Below are positions 10,429-22,603 of a DNA stretch of 64,000 nucleotides, piece after piece. Both the position numbers and the translations under genes were made by a program. Where the stretch lies: positions 1 through 64,000 of the forward strand of contig QNQO01007571.1 of the NCBI GenBank assembly GCA_003290165.1. The letters run 5' to 3'. Source of the stretch: Berberis thunbergii (taxonomy: Eukaryota > Streptophyta > Magnoliopsida > Ranunculales > Berberidaceae). The notes beneath the pieces are model-generated. The model searched no databases, was not told where the DNA came from, and saw only the letters and a program-made list of their open reading frames with translations. Position 1 is the first letter of the stretch, and the number at the start of each line of letters is the position of its first letter.

Positions 10429-12046
10429 GGAGTTATTTTTCATTATTTATCCCTCTTCTACTTTGGCCCACATTTGTTTTTATATTTCGGTCTAATACTC
10501 ATGACCGTCAATTCAACCAAGTTGATTAAAATTTCATCAAACTTTTAAAAAGACAAATTTACCCTGTATGTAATTTTTCTAACACTTTTTATTTATCTCT
10601 ATCTTTCAGTCTCTCTCTTCCCACCAAGGGACCCTCCCCTATTTTTAATCTCTCCCTTCCTCTTGTCTCCAACTAACCCTCTTTAATCTCTATCTCTGTA
10701 TTTACTGTCTCCCGTCAAAGCAAAGGATCTCCCCACCAACCCCTTCTTTGGAAATTGTGACCCATATGAACTACAGAGGAACGATGAGGCACTTCGAGAG
10801 GAGGACCAATCCAGAGTGGGAACCAAGTATTTGCATTTTCCAAAGATAGGATCAGTTAATGATGCTGGAGGTTTTCGTCAAGGAGAAAGTGGTAGGAAGA
10901 GTTGATTACCTTGGTAAGGACTAAGGTAGTGTTTGACATGAATTATGTACCGCAAGAGTGCCACCGATAGTCCCTTATCACCTCAATGGTACAAACTAGA
11001 GGATCGACTTGGGTTGGGAGTGTTCAAACATTCGATCTAAGTGAATTAAATTAGGGAGCAGTATCACCGATTAACTCAACTTTCAACTCCATTACACCAT
11101 GACCACCGCCCATTTATTCACATCCATCACCGCCTATTTATTTGCCCACCACAACCACCGCAACCCTTTTATTTGCCACGTCCACCATGGTTGGCGGCCC
11201 CTTCTACCCGAGAGAGGGGGTTGTGTGGAGAGGATGATGGAGATGTATAAGCTGGTTCATGCTAGTTTGGATTGCAGAAAGGGGGGAAAGAAAGACAAGG
11301 AAGGTTTTTTTATTATTTTAATTTTGTTATTATTTTATGAAAAAATAGAGTTCTAATCATTGGCAGGAGCGAGTGGAGAACAAGCGAAAGGGCACATGGT
11401 GATGGGACCCACACTCAGTTTCTCTCCTTCTCCTCTACCTCAGTCCTCTTATCTCTTTTCTCCTGTCTCTTTCTACGCAGCAATAAACATAGTTGTAGTT
11501 GGACTTGCTCATTTCATTGATGACCGTGTCTTTATCCACTTCATCAACTAATATAATAGCTCTCTCAGCCACCATGTATCACATTCTTCATCATCCCATC
11601 ATATTCTAACCCTCTATCAAACCAATAGGGCCACCATTTACAGTAGTATCTCAGGGAATTCCAAATAGAATGCATAAATAGTGTATATTATGGTTTATAC
11701 ATTTGTTTATTTTTGTTGTAAACACCCCTTCGGATGCATCACCATTAATGATTTGTGTCACCATAACCCTTAATTAGGAAGAGAAGAAAAGAAAAGAAAG
11801 GGGAAGAGGAGGAGACTGATTACAAAGAGATAGTGAGAGGGTTTATGAGGAGTTAAAAAAAAATATTTCTTTGGGTTTGGAAAATTAGGTATAGGAGTAA
11901 TTTGTATTTTCAAAAATATTGGAAGGAAATTGTTAGTCAATGTTTGGTTGAACACACAGCCATGGGTGTTAGACTGGAATACAAAAACTAATAAGGGTCA
12001 AAGAAGAAATAGGGATAAACTTATGAGTACCAAATGAAAAATAACC
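10429..12046. mobile_element. Mutator-like element (MULE-2), non-autonomous
   Basis: Left end GGAGTTATTTTTCATT and right end, inverted, GGGTTATTTTTCATT begin inverted repeats that stay alignable for roughly 150-200 bp: both arms then carry TTTATCCCT-TTCT-CTTTG, TCTAA-ACTCATG/CCCATG and TTCAACCAA. The terminus resembles that of MULE-1 (TTATTTTnnnTTTGGnACTCAT), so they are one family. Flanks are T-runs on both sides (8 of 9 bases match), consistent with a 9-bp duplication of a T tract. No transposase. An unidentified coding-like stretch lies at about 10745-10900. Confidence 0.6.
10745..10905 (+). pseudogene. Unidentified coding-like fragment inside MULE-2
   Basis: The plus strand reads continuously as roughly NCDPYELQRNDEALREEDQ followed by RVGTKYLHFPKIGSVNDAGG and FRQGESG before a stop. 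The composition is protein-like and unlike the flanking AT-rich TIR sequence, so it could be a captured host exon. I do not recognise the family. No splice boundaries were fixed. Confidence 0.3.
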
Positions 12047-12345
12047 CTTCTTTTTTTTATAACCCACCATTGCATTACTAAACTGAAACAAAACCCAAAT
12101 TCTACGAAGTTTGTAAAGTTTAAAATAAACAAAGATTGTAGCCAACTAATATGATCTTGGGACAATGAAACACCCACACAACATCAAGGTTGTTCATGTA
12201 AATGCAAGCTTTAGTCTAGTTGTGTCGTTGACAAACTTGTATAGCCCCCAATCCTACCACGAGCTCAGCTTCAAAACTTGATATAGGGTGCTCAACAAAA
12301 GCTCCATTGGCCTTCCCCAATTGTCATGTTTTTCCCCTCTCTAGC

Positions 12346-12630
12346 CAGTGTTCTAAAATCCTTCTAAGAGGGGCCTGGAAGCCACCTAGGCAGGCTAGGT
12401 GACCATGGTCGATTTTTGAAAAACTTTATTTCAGTTATAAAAAATTTTAAAATTAAGACTTTATTAATACATTTTGCATATGTATCTTGGCAATGAATTG
12501 AAAGTAATTTACATGCTATTATACTTAACTTTTATAACATAATTTATAATATAGAAAATAACGCCTAGGCCTCTGGGCGCTAGTCCTTGCTCGCCGCCCC
12601 TCCTATCACCTAGCGATTTTTAGAACACTG
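12346..12630. mobile_element. hAT-type MITE, 285 bp, perfect 8-bp TSD, inside LINE-B RNase H
   Basis: Ends are CAGTGTTCTAAAA-TC and its inverse, GATTTTTAGAACACTG, flanked by an exact 8-bp duplication TCTCTAGC (12338-12345 and 12631-12638), the hAT signature. The GC-rich subterminal parts (ggggcctgg; gccgcccctcc) contrast with an AT-rich middle. Dropping the insert and one duplication copy rejoins the LINE-B RNase H strand GL-stop-AREGKNMTIGEGQWSF, one nonsense codon inside the usual GLVARD motif. Confidence 0.88.
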
Positions 12631-13797
12631 TCTCTAGCTTACAATCCCATAGGTACATGTATACACGTTCAGATTAAACCTTGCATCTCCTACAATCTTT
12701 ACTTCATGCATATCATGTTGTTCCTCTGTGTTAAAATCCTTTTCCCAGTTCTTTGTTTTTCCCTCCAAATCCTCCTACTTAATGCCCATGCATTAGATTT
12801 ACTACCATTAAAAGCTACATCACTCCTGGCCTGCTAAATGGTGTCCACCACTGTTGTTGTTGTGCTAATTGAATGACCTTATCTCATCATGGTTAATTCA
12901 TCCAATTTGTAAATGTAATCAAAGTAGGCATTAATACTACTTCTAGGTGTATTATTCCAATGGCGAGTTTGGAGAAGCTGGTTGTGTGGTTGCTTTGTCT
13001 GCTATGATGATTTGCTGATTGGGATGAGTCTTTGACAGGGTTTGAAATGGTTTTTCTCTTTCTTTTTCCTTGGTTTAGGCCTTAGTTAGACACTTACTTA
13101 TTTGTTTGTTTAAGAGGCCTAGTCTCTTGGTGTATTTGGTCTGAATCTTCATTGGTTAGGTCTTATCCTTGGTTGAATAGGCCTGATTTTAATTTTTAAA
13201 AAAAAAGGTGTGGTAGCAATGACCAAATCTGAATAGTAATAGGGTACGGAAAGAGATATGCTCTATAGTTTCATGAGTGTTAGCATAGAACGAACACTCT
13301 TTAGGTACATTCAAGTGGTGTCTGGAGCTTATAAGTAGTGGGCAATATATTAAAGTAAGATACCCACAACAGAAATTGAACCCTATTACAGGTTTTCATA
13401 GACCAATGGAGTGGAGCAGTTTCTTATCGTATGGGCTGGAAGCTGCAGGGATATTGGATGGTTAAAAACAAAGGAGGTACGTGTACATATCCTTGCGCTA
13501 AACTCACCTTCTAATGATTAGTCCAAACTAATTGATCATGGTCTCTGGTGAATGGGCGTTGGTTTGATGGTCGTGGCTACTTGGTAGGGAAATACTTCAC
13601 CTATAATTTCAGTGTTCCAATACCTTTTACAATTCTAATAGATGACGATGTCTTCAATCAGCACTCAATGAAGGTCAGAGACAGTGTTCTTGAGATGGTA
13701 TAACTGATTAACCACTTTATCCTCCCATAGGTTACAAGTAATGGCATCATCAATAACCTATTTACTCCCTGCCAATATATGATCAATAGTTTTTCCT

Positions 13798-14750
13798 CTA
13801 GATCTCCAAACATGTGAGATCCTGGTTTCTTATAATTAGATTGGAGTGTAGGAACATTATTAGCATAAATAAAGGACTTGAACTTGGACCAAATATGTCC
13901 TTATTGACCAATAATCTCCAAGCCAACTTAGAAACCAAAGCTAGGTTCTTCTCATTCATAGAAGGCATTCTCAAACCCCTTTCTCTTATGTCCCTCTTCA
14001 AAGCATCTCATTTGATCAGGTAACAAGGTCTAGACTCATTATTCCTCTTGTACCAGAATGATCTAACCTGTTGATCAATCTTATCCCATTTATGCTTTGG
14101 AAACACAAAGGTTTGCATGATGTAATTAGGAATGGAAGCCACTATTGATTTAATCAAAGTAGTTCTGCCAGCATATATAGGATAACAAGTTAGCTCTCTA
14201 ATGTGACAATTTCTGATTAATCATTTCCATGGTATAAGAAAAGTCATTTGCTTTACTTCTTGATGTAATGAGAGGTGTGAACCAAGGTATTTTTCTGAGA
14301 TTTAAAGAATTTTACCCCAGCATCCTTCTGAGTATGTTCATATGTCTAGAGAGGCAATTAGGGCTACAATATGAAAAATATTTTTTTATAATTAACCTGC
14401 TGACCAGAAGTTTGACAATACATTTATATATCTTTGATATTATAACTTTTTTCCAGGTTGCCTTTCCCAAAGATAATTAGCAAAAATAAGATGAGTGATA
14501 AATATGGAATTGGGTTTGGGTTTGGGCTCGACTCCAGGGATAAGGGTCATGGTTTCAGCTTTGTGAATCCTTTTGTACATGCCTCAACAACCAGGATGAA
14601 CAATAATGGTGAGAGATGATCTCCTTGCCTGAGTCCTCTAGATGGACTGAATCTAACTTGGGCGAGCCATTCACCAGAACTTAATATGTCACAACAAAAA
14701 TACAAAGCTGAATAGATATAATCTTGTAAACAATGTTGCAAAGATTGATG
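13798..14750 (-). pseudogene. LINE-B reverse transcriptase, 3' half
   Basis: Frames 14753-14547 and 14001-13798 carry the RT finger/palm block RGLRQGDHLSPLLFILVVEA and the downstream LINE block NEKNLALVSKLAWRLLVN. Between them the YADD box is not readable. The piece begins exactly at the 8-bp TSD of the hAT-like element at 14751; its RT start is found on the other side at 23219. Confidence 0.75.
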
Positions 14751-15479
14751 CATGGGCGGATGTATGTGTTGGATAAGGGGTCAATTGACCCCCTTATATT
14801 TTAGAAAAATCTCGTTAAGTTACTTGTATGTTTTATATTGCCCCCCTTTAAATTTTTAGATTGCCCATCTTTATATACAATCTTGACTATTACCTCCAGA
14901 TCATTTTTTGTTTTCTATTTTTTAAACTCCACATTTTTTTTTAATTAAACCTCCGGTGGGGAAGGGTAACTATGGGATGCCAGACCTTTATTATTTATCA
15001 AAAAATTGATTTACAGACAAACCGGGGGTACATTACGACTTTACCCGTATTAAAAAAACCAAGCAAAAAGAAAACAAATGACATCAACCAGAGACCTCTC
15101 AAATTGCTTAAACCAACCAAAATCTAGCTAACAAGATTTGCGACCAAAGACCCACTAGTGGATTCATTGAAAATTCAACGAATCCAATTGAAACAATTGA
15201 GCAAAACTACACAGAATGCGCAGTTGCGCTCTGCACATTTCCAATACCTGTGCCAGTCCTCGCACCAACATCGCCTCACCTGCAGAGCTGCCCCCAGCAG
15301 CAACCTCATGCACCACCTGCCTGTGCAAATGCAGTGCCATACTATGTTCCAAAAACATCACCAAGCCAGCCACTTACCAGCATGTGCAAAGAACTCCATT
15401 GCCTACAGCCCGCCAAGTACCAGCCACAGATCTGAGCATGCAACTGCTCCAAGCTTACCCCCAAAATCCGGCCAGGTCA

Positions 15480-18400
15480 CACAAAACAGAGTGCCCTGCA
15501 ACTCAAAAAACAGGGTGCCCCATAGCACCCAGGCAGCCTGACTTCGACCTGCTGCGGCTGGGCTTCTCGATCAAAATGGTCCAGCAACCATCCAACCAAA
15601 CTCGTCCTCGCAGCTTTTCCAGGTACTGGCTCTGCCCCTCCAATACAACCAGAGCATTCCTCACTAAATAAACCACTAAAACTGCCTCTACTCTGCGTTG
15701 GTCGGATGTACGTCGTATGCCATCTGTCAAGCACAATCAAACCTACCACACGCCTAGGAAAATCATTCGCACAGAAAGAAACTGTCCTACAGTCTTGTTG
15801 CGCTCTATCCGCTAGCGCGTCCGCCACCGCATTGGCCTCTCTTTAGATATGTTGGCAATCTAACATCATGGATGCCGCCAATAATTTAATTTCCTTCAAA
15901 ATGTTTTCCAATTGCCAAGGGATTTTCAAATTTTCCTTAAACCAGCCACAAACAAGCGTCGAGTCCGTTTGAACTGCCACTTTGTTGAAACCCAAAGAAA
16001 GACAAAGGCGGAGTCCCTCAACTAAAGCCAAAATTTTCATTTAATTATTGGAGCCTGCACCGAAGAAAAGTTGTTTTCCCACAATACCAAAACCCCTAGA
16101 GTCTCTAATGATCACACCTCTGGATGCCTTGTTCTTACGGGAAGAGTCATCTACATTAAGAGCCACAAAATCTGGTGTAGGGGGTGCAAAAAAAAATTTT
16201 AACTAACTTTCTTCTAACTGGAAGCACCTGTAACCCCAATGCCTGCAATGGTGTCTTGTCACGGCTAACATGTTTAGGAATAATAAAATTGCTTGTCAAG
16301 CGCAGATTACGCCTAATGTTCAAAATCACAAAAGCTGAATTTGGGGGGCATTTTCATAGACACCTTTGTTTCCAAATTTCCCCACAAAATGAACATAGGA
16401 GTAAGAAGGAATAGCACACATGTTTGCGAACTCTGTTTGACTCTCTTGAACCAAATTGCCGAGAACAGTGGAGATTTCTGCTGGCTTCCTTATGTGCACA
16501 TCAAAAATCAGTTCAAAGTGGCTCCACGCCTGCATCGCCAATTCACCGTCCAAAAATAGATGAGTCAGAGATTCGCTCTTCGGCGAGTGGCAACATCTAC
16601 ATCGAAATGCTAGGCTCAAACCGCATCTATATAATTCCCCATCCACTGGCAGCCCTCTACGGAGTAACTTCCAAACAAAAACTGATATTCTGGAAGGAAA
16701 AATGTCGTGCCAAATCATCTTGCTTAGTGCATTAACCTGCCCATGTCTCCGTAACATTTCATATGCCGACTGAAGGGAAAAAGCCCATTCGGGTTTGATA
16801 CCCATACACATTTGTCATCGCCTTGGTCCTCACCACGTAATCTACCTGCAAAAGACTACGCGCCAAGTTTCTGAGGTCTGGATTTACCAATTCAAAATTT
16901 GTTAGAAGCACCTCGCTAACTAAGGGCCAACGCCCTTGACTAACCACTGCCTCTGGCCTCCTAAAATAAGCTATCGTATTCCAATTTTCCTCAAAAAACT
17001 TATATTCCCCATACCAATACGCCAAAGCGGGTTACTCAAAATAAGAGATTTTTCATGCATGATCTCTTTGTAAAAAGGTGAAGACCCACCTTTCACAAGT
17101 TGACTATTCAACGCAATACCATGCGACCAATATTTGCTCCTCATAAAATTAGCTCATAAAGAATCCGAATTAATTAGTATCCAAAGAGCCTTTAATCGAA
17201 AATCCTTCATCACAACCGTCAAGTCTCGAACTCCCAAACCTTGTTCCTCCTGAGGGAGACATATATTGTCCCATGACACCCATTTTTTCTTCAGACATCC
17301 TTCACAATCTCCCAAAAAGAAGTTCGCCAACAAACTATCAATCCGTGATAAAACTTTTCGAGGTACACACATGGTACTAAGAATATAAATTGGAATCGAA
17401 CTAAGGACATGTTTAATCAAGATTAGTCTTCCTCCCGGAGATAACAATTTAGCCTTCCATCCCCGAACCCGCCCTTGAATTTTAGCAATCAAATCTTCAA
17501 AATATGAAATTTTAACTCGCCCTTGGAACACTGGCCCTCCCAAATATTTCAAATGAGCATCTTTAAACTGGAAACATGTGCAACTTTTGATAACCACAAC
17601 TCTCTCCACAACAGTCTTGTCGTCCAAAATAAAAGAACTTTTGGCCTCATTTATTTTCTGCCTAAAAGTGATACAGTATCGTCTCAAGAACTCCATGCAT
17701 CCCAGGATGGAAGACTTTCTTCCATTTAAAAAAATGAGGGTATCATCGGCATACAGAAGATATGAAATAGGTCTGCGGGCCCTGGGTGTATAATAATATC
17801 CAATTTTTCCTTTATCGAAAGCCTCTTTCAATCCCCTACTCAACACTTCAGAGGCAATAATAAATAGGAACGGAGAAAGATGATCGCCTTGCCTTAAACC
17901 CCTAGTGGATTTGAAAAAACCTTTGTAGGCACCCTGAAGCAAAACTAAAAAGCCACAGGAAGCTATATAGTTGGAGATGAGATGAAAAAATCTACCAGTA
18001 AAGCCAAATTTTATAAGCACCGTGAACAAAAAATTCAGTTCCAGTCTATCATACGCTTTCTCCATATCAATTTTCAGCACACATTATCTCCAAAAACCTT
18101 CATGTTAATGTCCCTAACCATTTACTGCGCCAGGCCAATGTTTTCACCAATGAACCTTCCTTTAACAAAAGCCCCCTGCTCCTAAGAAATCAACACTGGC
18201 AAGAGGTCTACCAGTCTATTGCAAAGGATTTTACTGAAAATCTTATAGATCACACTACACAAACTGATTGGGCGAAATTCAAAAAAGGAACCTGGAGTCT
18301 CAACTTTAGGAATCAAAGCCATGAAATTAGCTGAAAAATAAGTCGACAGCACCTCCCCTTCAAAAAATTGTATAGCTGCCGCCCCAAATATCAATACTCA

Positions 18401-19852
18401 AAATCTCCCAGCAAGACTGAAAGAAGTCTGTAGTAAAGCCATCCGGTCCTGGCGCACTAGTTTTGGGTATGTCGAAAACTGCATTTCACACTTCCTCCAA
18501 AGAAGGTCTTTTAACCAAAGTGTCACATTGACCGTGACTCAGCATCGTCAGAATGCAATTTAACAAATCTGTATCCATCCTACAGGCTCCTCGAGAAGAC
18601 ATTAGAGTAGAAAAAAACTCATTGGCTTTGTCAAGAATCTCACCAGGATCCGAAATAATCCTATCGCACGGTAAAGTAATTTGATTGATGGTTTGTCGCT
18701 TTTGTTTGGACTTGGTGGAAGCAAAAAATATTTAGTGCAGACATCCCCCTCCTTAAACTCTTTTTTCACCCAATTTCTAAATCCAGTAAAGCTCCTCCTG
18801 TTGGAGAGCTAATTTGTACTCTACCTGACAACGATGTAAATTGCAACAAGCATTAACATCCCAGTTAGCAGCAACATTTAGCCCATTATTGTTAATATTT
18901 TCAAAACCTGCCAAAAGAGTAGTTTCCCACTGTTGCATTTCATCCTCTAAAGCGCGGAGTCTGCTAAACACATTTTCAAAGACCGTCTTATTCCACTGTA
19001 TAAGAGCTCGTCGGGTCATTTTAAGTTTGACATCCACTCTATCAATAAGTTTCTTGGTACCCAAGTCGGTCAACCACGTGTCGTTAATCAGATCAAGAAA
19101 CTCCAGATGAGTCGTATACATATTTAGGAAACGAAAAGGTGCAAAACCGATTCTTGATTGAGTTGGCATGGATGCCAGCAGGGGAGAATGATCTGAAAAT
19201 ATTCTGCTGAGATGTTCCACTTTAGGGCTAGCCAAAGCTGTCAACCAAGCTTAATTAACAAAAATCTTATCAAGTCTAGCCCAAATACGCTCACTTCCTC
19301 GCCTGTTATTACACCAGGTGAGTCGAGGACTCAAGAAACCACAATCAATTAATCCACTGTTTTCAATACAATCAGATAAATGTTTCATGCTAGCCAGTGA
19401 CAGCAAAACACCCCCACCTTTTCGCGCGAATGTAAATATGTATTAAAATCGCCGCCGACCGTCTAAGGAATATCATGATTATCAGCAAAATTGCCCATAT
19501 TGAGCCAAAAATCCCTTCTTTCATCCACAGAGCATTTAGCATAAACAAAATAAATCAAAAAAGTTCTTGAAGCAAAGTCCGTTACCTGGCAATGAATGAT
19601 CTGATCCGACATATCCACCACCAAAAGGACAAGAGAAGTATCCCGGAAAATCCAAATCTTACGGCCAACAATGTCGTTAGAGACAAATCCTCCAAGTTTG
19701 ATTGTGTTACCAATCTCCATGTATCTGCTACCATCATAGGCTCCGCAATCATAAGATTCTGACTTTATGTTCCACAACCATTTTTTTAACCTCCTTCTCG
19801 TGGCCTTATTACCAACCCCACGAGCATTCCAAAACATAAAATTTTCCATCAT
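15480..19852 (-). pseudogene. LINE-A ORF2 (endonuclease, reverse transcriptase, RNase H), broken
   Basis: The start ATG at 19852 follows the ORF1 stop by one base. Order: APE-type endonuclease (MENFMFWNARGVGNKATRRR at 19849; IFSDHSPLLASMP near 19200); RT with EFRPISLCSVIYKI (18300), IDMEKAYDRLELNF (18070), SRGLRQGDHLSPFLFI (17900) and the catalytic LLYADDTLIFL (17760); thumb and zf-RVT (IWHDIFPSRISVFVWKLLRR near 16700); and RNase H (ALVEGLRLCLS, QTDSTLVCGWF, then stop-REANAVADALADRA near 15820). Stops after DIP (19463), before REAN (15844) and elsewhere, plus frame changes, leave the 308-codon RT frame at 17154-18080 as the longest open part. Confidence 0.85.
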
Positions 19853-19853
19853 C

Positions 19854-22000
19854 TTAAACACGGGAGGAAGACATACCCTTCTTAGTCTTACGACGATTGC
19901 CCGGAGGGACCGCCAATTTGACTTTTTTCTTAAGATCCTCATCGGACTGTGCCCCCAACTCTAAATCCTTGATAGCTTGTGGTCTCGACCCTTTCTCCAA
20001 ATCCGACGCAGCCTCATCACTATCTTCTGTGGTGCTTTCAAGAGTATTGACATTCATTTGTTTTTTTTCTTTTTTCGCAGCGCACGTCCCGCCTTCACCA
20101 ACTTGAGCACGTCGTCTAAAGACACCAGCATATCCTGGTTGTTACCAGCTGCCATTGGTAAACTTTCGATAGTCACCGGTATTGTGCGCAAAGCATGTTC
20201 ATCCATCAACCATTCCTGGACTATCTGTTGCACATTTCCAGTCCCGGTTTCCAGTGTTGGTTCAGATGTCAAGGACTGCATCGTATAAGGACAAGATCGA
20301 GGCATGTCAATTGCGAGCAATTCAGACTCTGTCTGGAGCGAAACAGGTCCTGTCTAGGGCGCTTCCCTTGTCTGGAGCTGAACAGGCCCTGTCTGGGGTG
20401 CCAACTGGAGCAATTCAGGCTCTGTTTGGAGCAAAACATGCCCTGTCTTGGGCGCATCCCCTGAGCTGGGGCAGAGCACTGCCATGGGCGAAGCATGTCC
20501 TGTTTCGGTGCAAATCACTAGCTGGGGCGAAACGAGCTCTGGGTGGGAAACAGAGCGCCGCAACTGCTCCTCAGTGGTAACTCGCTGCATCCCTAAGTCA
20601 ACATGCCCAACCTGAACCTCGCCAATTGAAGCACTTGCCGCACCTTGCGACTCTACCGCCAGATTAGTATGAGAATCGTTGTTGTTAGTGTCGTTGGCCG
20701 TGTCGTCGAAAATGACTACGCTGCGCCCCCCGATTTGACATCAACTGCCTGTTGTAACAACTATTCTTGCTGCCCAAAAACATTTTCTATCTCCGAAATG
20801 GTATACCCTGCCGCCAGGAGGCATTCCTCCGTAGATTCTTGAATAACCTCGACATTGTCATTAGCTATATTGTCATACCCACCAGTGGCTTATCTGCTTG
20901 AGCACCCTCATCTGCATCGACATTCTCTATAAGCGACTCAAATTTATTTGACAACACCACCTTTACCGGATCAATGGCCACCGGCCTCTTATCCCCAACT
21001 TCCTCTGGAATCTCCTCTCCCTTACTGTTTTTTACGCCACTCACGCCCACTTCTGATTTGGGCAATTTGTCTTTTCTGGTAACTGGTACATATTGTTGCT
21101 TGATTGTATTTGTTACAGCCTTTGGATTGACCGATTTGTCTGATTTACCTAGATCCAAAGCTCTCCTACCTCCCTTAAGGCCTCGCTTTTTTCTACAATA
21201 GTCCTCCTGATGCCCTATCAAAGAACAAAAATCACAGTATTTGAAGCCTGTGTATTCTATCTTTCGCAAGAAACCCCTATTATTAGCCCTGTCAATCCAG
21301 ATTCTAGTTGGTAATTTTTCCGCCAATGTCATCTCCACGCAAACACGGGCAAAGCCCGGGCGTGATAGGCATCTAGTATGATCATCCAACCTCAAAAAAC
21401 CGCCAAAAGAATTCAATATGGCTTTTAAAATGGGGGATGGAATAAATGCAAATGTAAGTTAGGCAACTCTACCCACAATGGCACCGAGATCAGTCCTCCT
21501 TCAGACTAAACCCATCATGCCAACGAAAAGCTTTGAACCGAGCACCACGAATCAAAAAAGAATCCCGCGACTGAACTTTCTTTGCTTCCTCCTCAGATTG
21601 AAGGCGGACTAACACATGCCGTTGATTAAGTAAACCAAACGAAAAATCGCCTGAAATTCCTCAAGTTCTGTGAATCGAATCTCGGATATCTTCCAATGTT
21701 CCTCGATAACTAGAAAATTTTAAAACGATCACATGCTTTTCCATAAACTCCTCTCCGCGTACTTCATCCGTTGCCGTAATGCCAATTGTTGGTGCTCCCT
21801 CTTTACGAAAACGAGCTCATTCACCAGAGTCTCCGCAACGTTGTCCACCAAAATTTTACCCAAAATCCGTGCGAAGGATGGCTAAGCCGATCCTTCCACG
21901 GTTTCCCCCATTCCCCTGTCTCCCCACCGTGGGGGGAGGGATGCCGCTGGAGGCGCCGACATCAACATCCAGATTCCGTTTCCAGCATCAACAACAACAC
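19854..22000 (-). pseudogene. LINE-A ORF1 (DUF4283 / CCHC zinc-knuckle protein), broken
   Basis: The nucleic-acid-binding ORF1 product of plant LINEs. From about 21760 the minus strand reads HVIVLKFSSYRGTLEDIRDS and FSFGLLNQRHVLVRLQ (DUF4283 fold), then LRLDDHTRCLSRPGFARVCVE and LPTRIWIDRANNRGF, followed by the zinc knuckle KYCDFCSLIGHQEDYCRKK (CX2CX4HX4C) at about 21215-21260. A low-complexity tail follows; 20280-20540 holds degenerate repeats of a 'ctgtctgg-gcg' motif. The frame closes at the TAA 19854-19856. At least two stops interrupt the DUF4283 part near 21460. The upstream start is not certain. Confidence 0.75.
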
Positions 22001-22603
22001 TAAACACTCACAGCAGCAGTAGCGTATCGGATCGCGTAGCGGCGGCTGGAGTGTATCGGCGTCTGCGATGGATAAATGATCAGTGTATCAAAACGACGCA
22101 ATCTCAGAGCACAATCAGAGCCTTCTCATTGCCAACAGAGCCCAATCTCGCAGAGCCTTCTCGCTGCCAACAAGATCAGTGCACAACACACAGCAATGGC
22201 GGCTGTACTGTATCGGTGTAAGTGATATGTCGGCGCGGACGGCTGAATGGTGTAGGCGTGTCGGATCAAGGCGGCTCAATAGCCTTGTCGGCCTAGCTAC
22301 GCCAGCCAAGAATTGCGGAGCAGCCTAGGTTATCCATGTGAAGCTTGAACCACCACAAAGATCAATGGCTGGGATATATTCCAATAATCTTGGAATGGCT
22401 GATATTGAAGATCAGAAATTTAAAATAATACCCAGTTTGCCCCTCTAAATCACTTCAGAGCATCCTCTCCTTACTTCTTTGCCATCAGGTCAAAATTCAT
22501 CTTTCCATTTGGCTCCTTTATGGAAGATGATATGGAAAAATGGGTGGATTCCCAAAACTAAGCCAAAAATGAAGACTTTTTTTACTCATCAAAACTCCAC
22601 ATT

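Larger units (their letters stand above)
14936..22591 (-). mobile_element. LINE-A: full-length L1-type non-LTR retrotransposon, 7.66 kb
   Basis: A minus-strand LINE flanked by a 12-bp target-site duplication AAACTCCACATT (14924-14935 and 22592-22603), with a T-run (poly(A) tail) immediately inside the left copy. The 5' region (about 22000-22591) is GC/CpG-richer than its surroundings. It encodes ORF1 with a zinc knuckle and ORF2 with endonuclease, RT, zf-RVT and RNase H. It is complete in length, but both ORFs contain several stops and shifts, so it is no longer autonomous. It inserted into a hAT-like element that was itself in LINE-B. Confidence 0.9.

Noticed and set aside
15158..15671. Overlapping plus-strand frames up to 151 codons rich in Cys/Pro/Gln
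   Set aside because: They are antisense to the LINE-A ORF2 RNase H end and 3' region on the minus strand.
20182..20580. 132-codon plus frame with AxTGAxQALSGAxQ-like repeats
   Set aside because: Antisense of the degenerate repeats in the LINE-A ORF1 tail; the repeat comes from DNA, with no sign of a separate protein.
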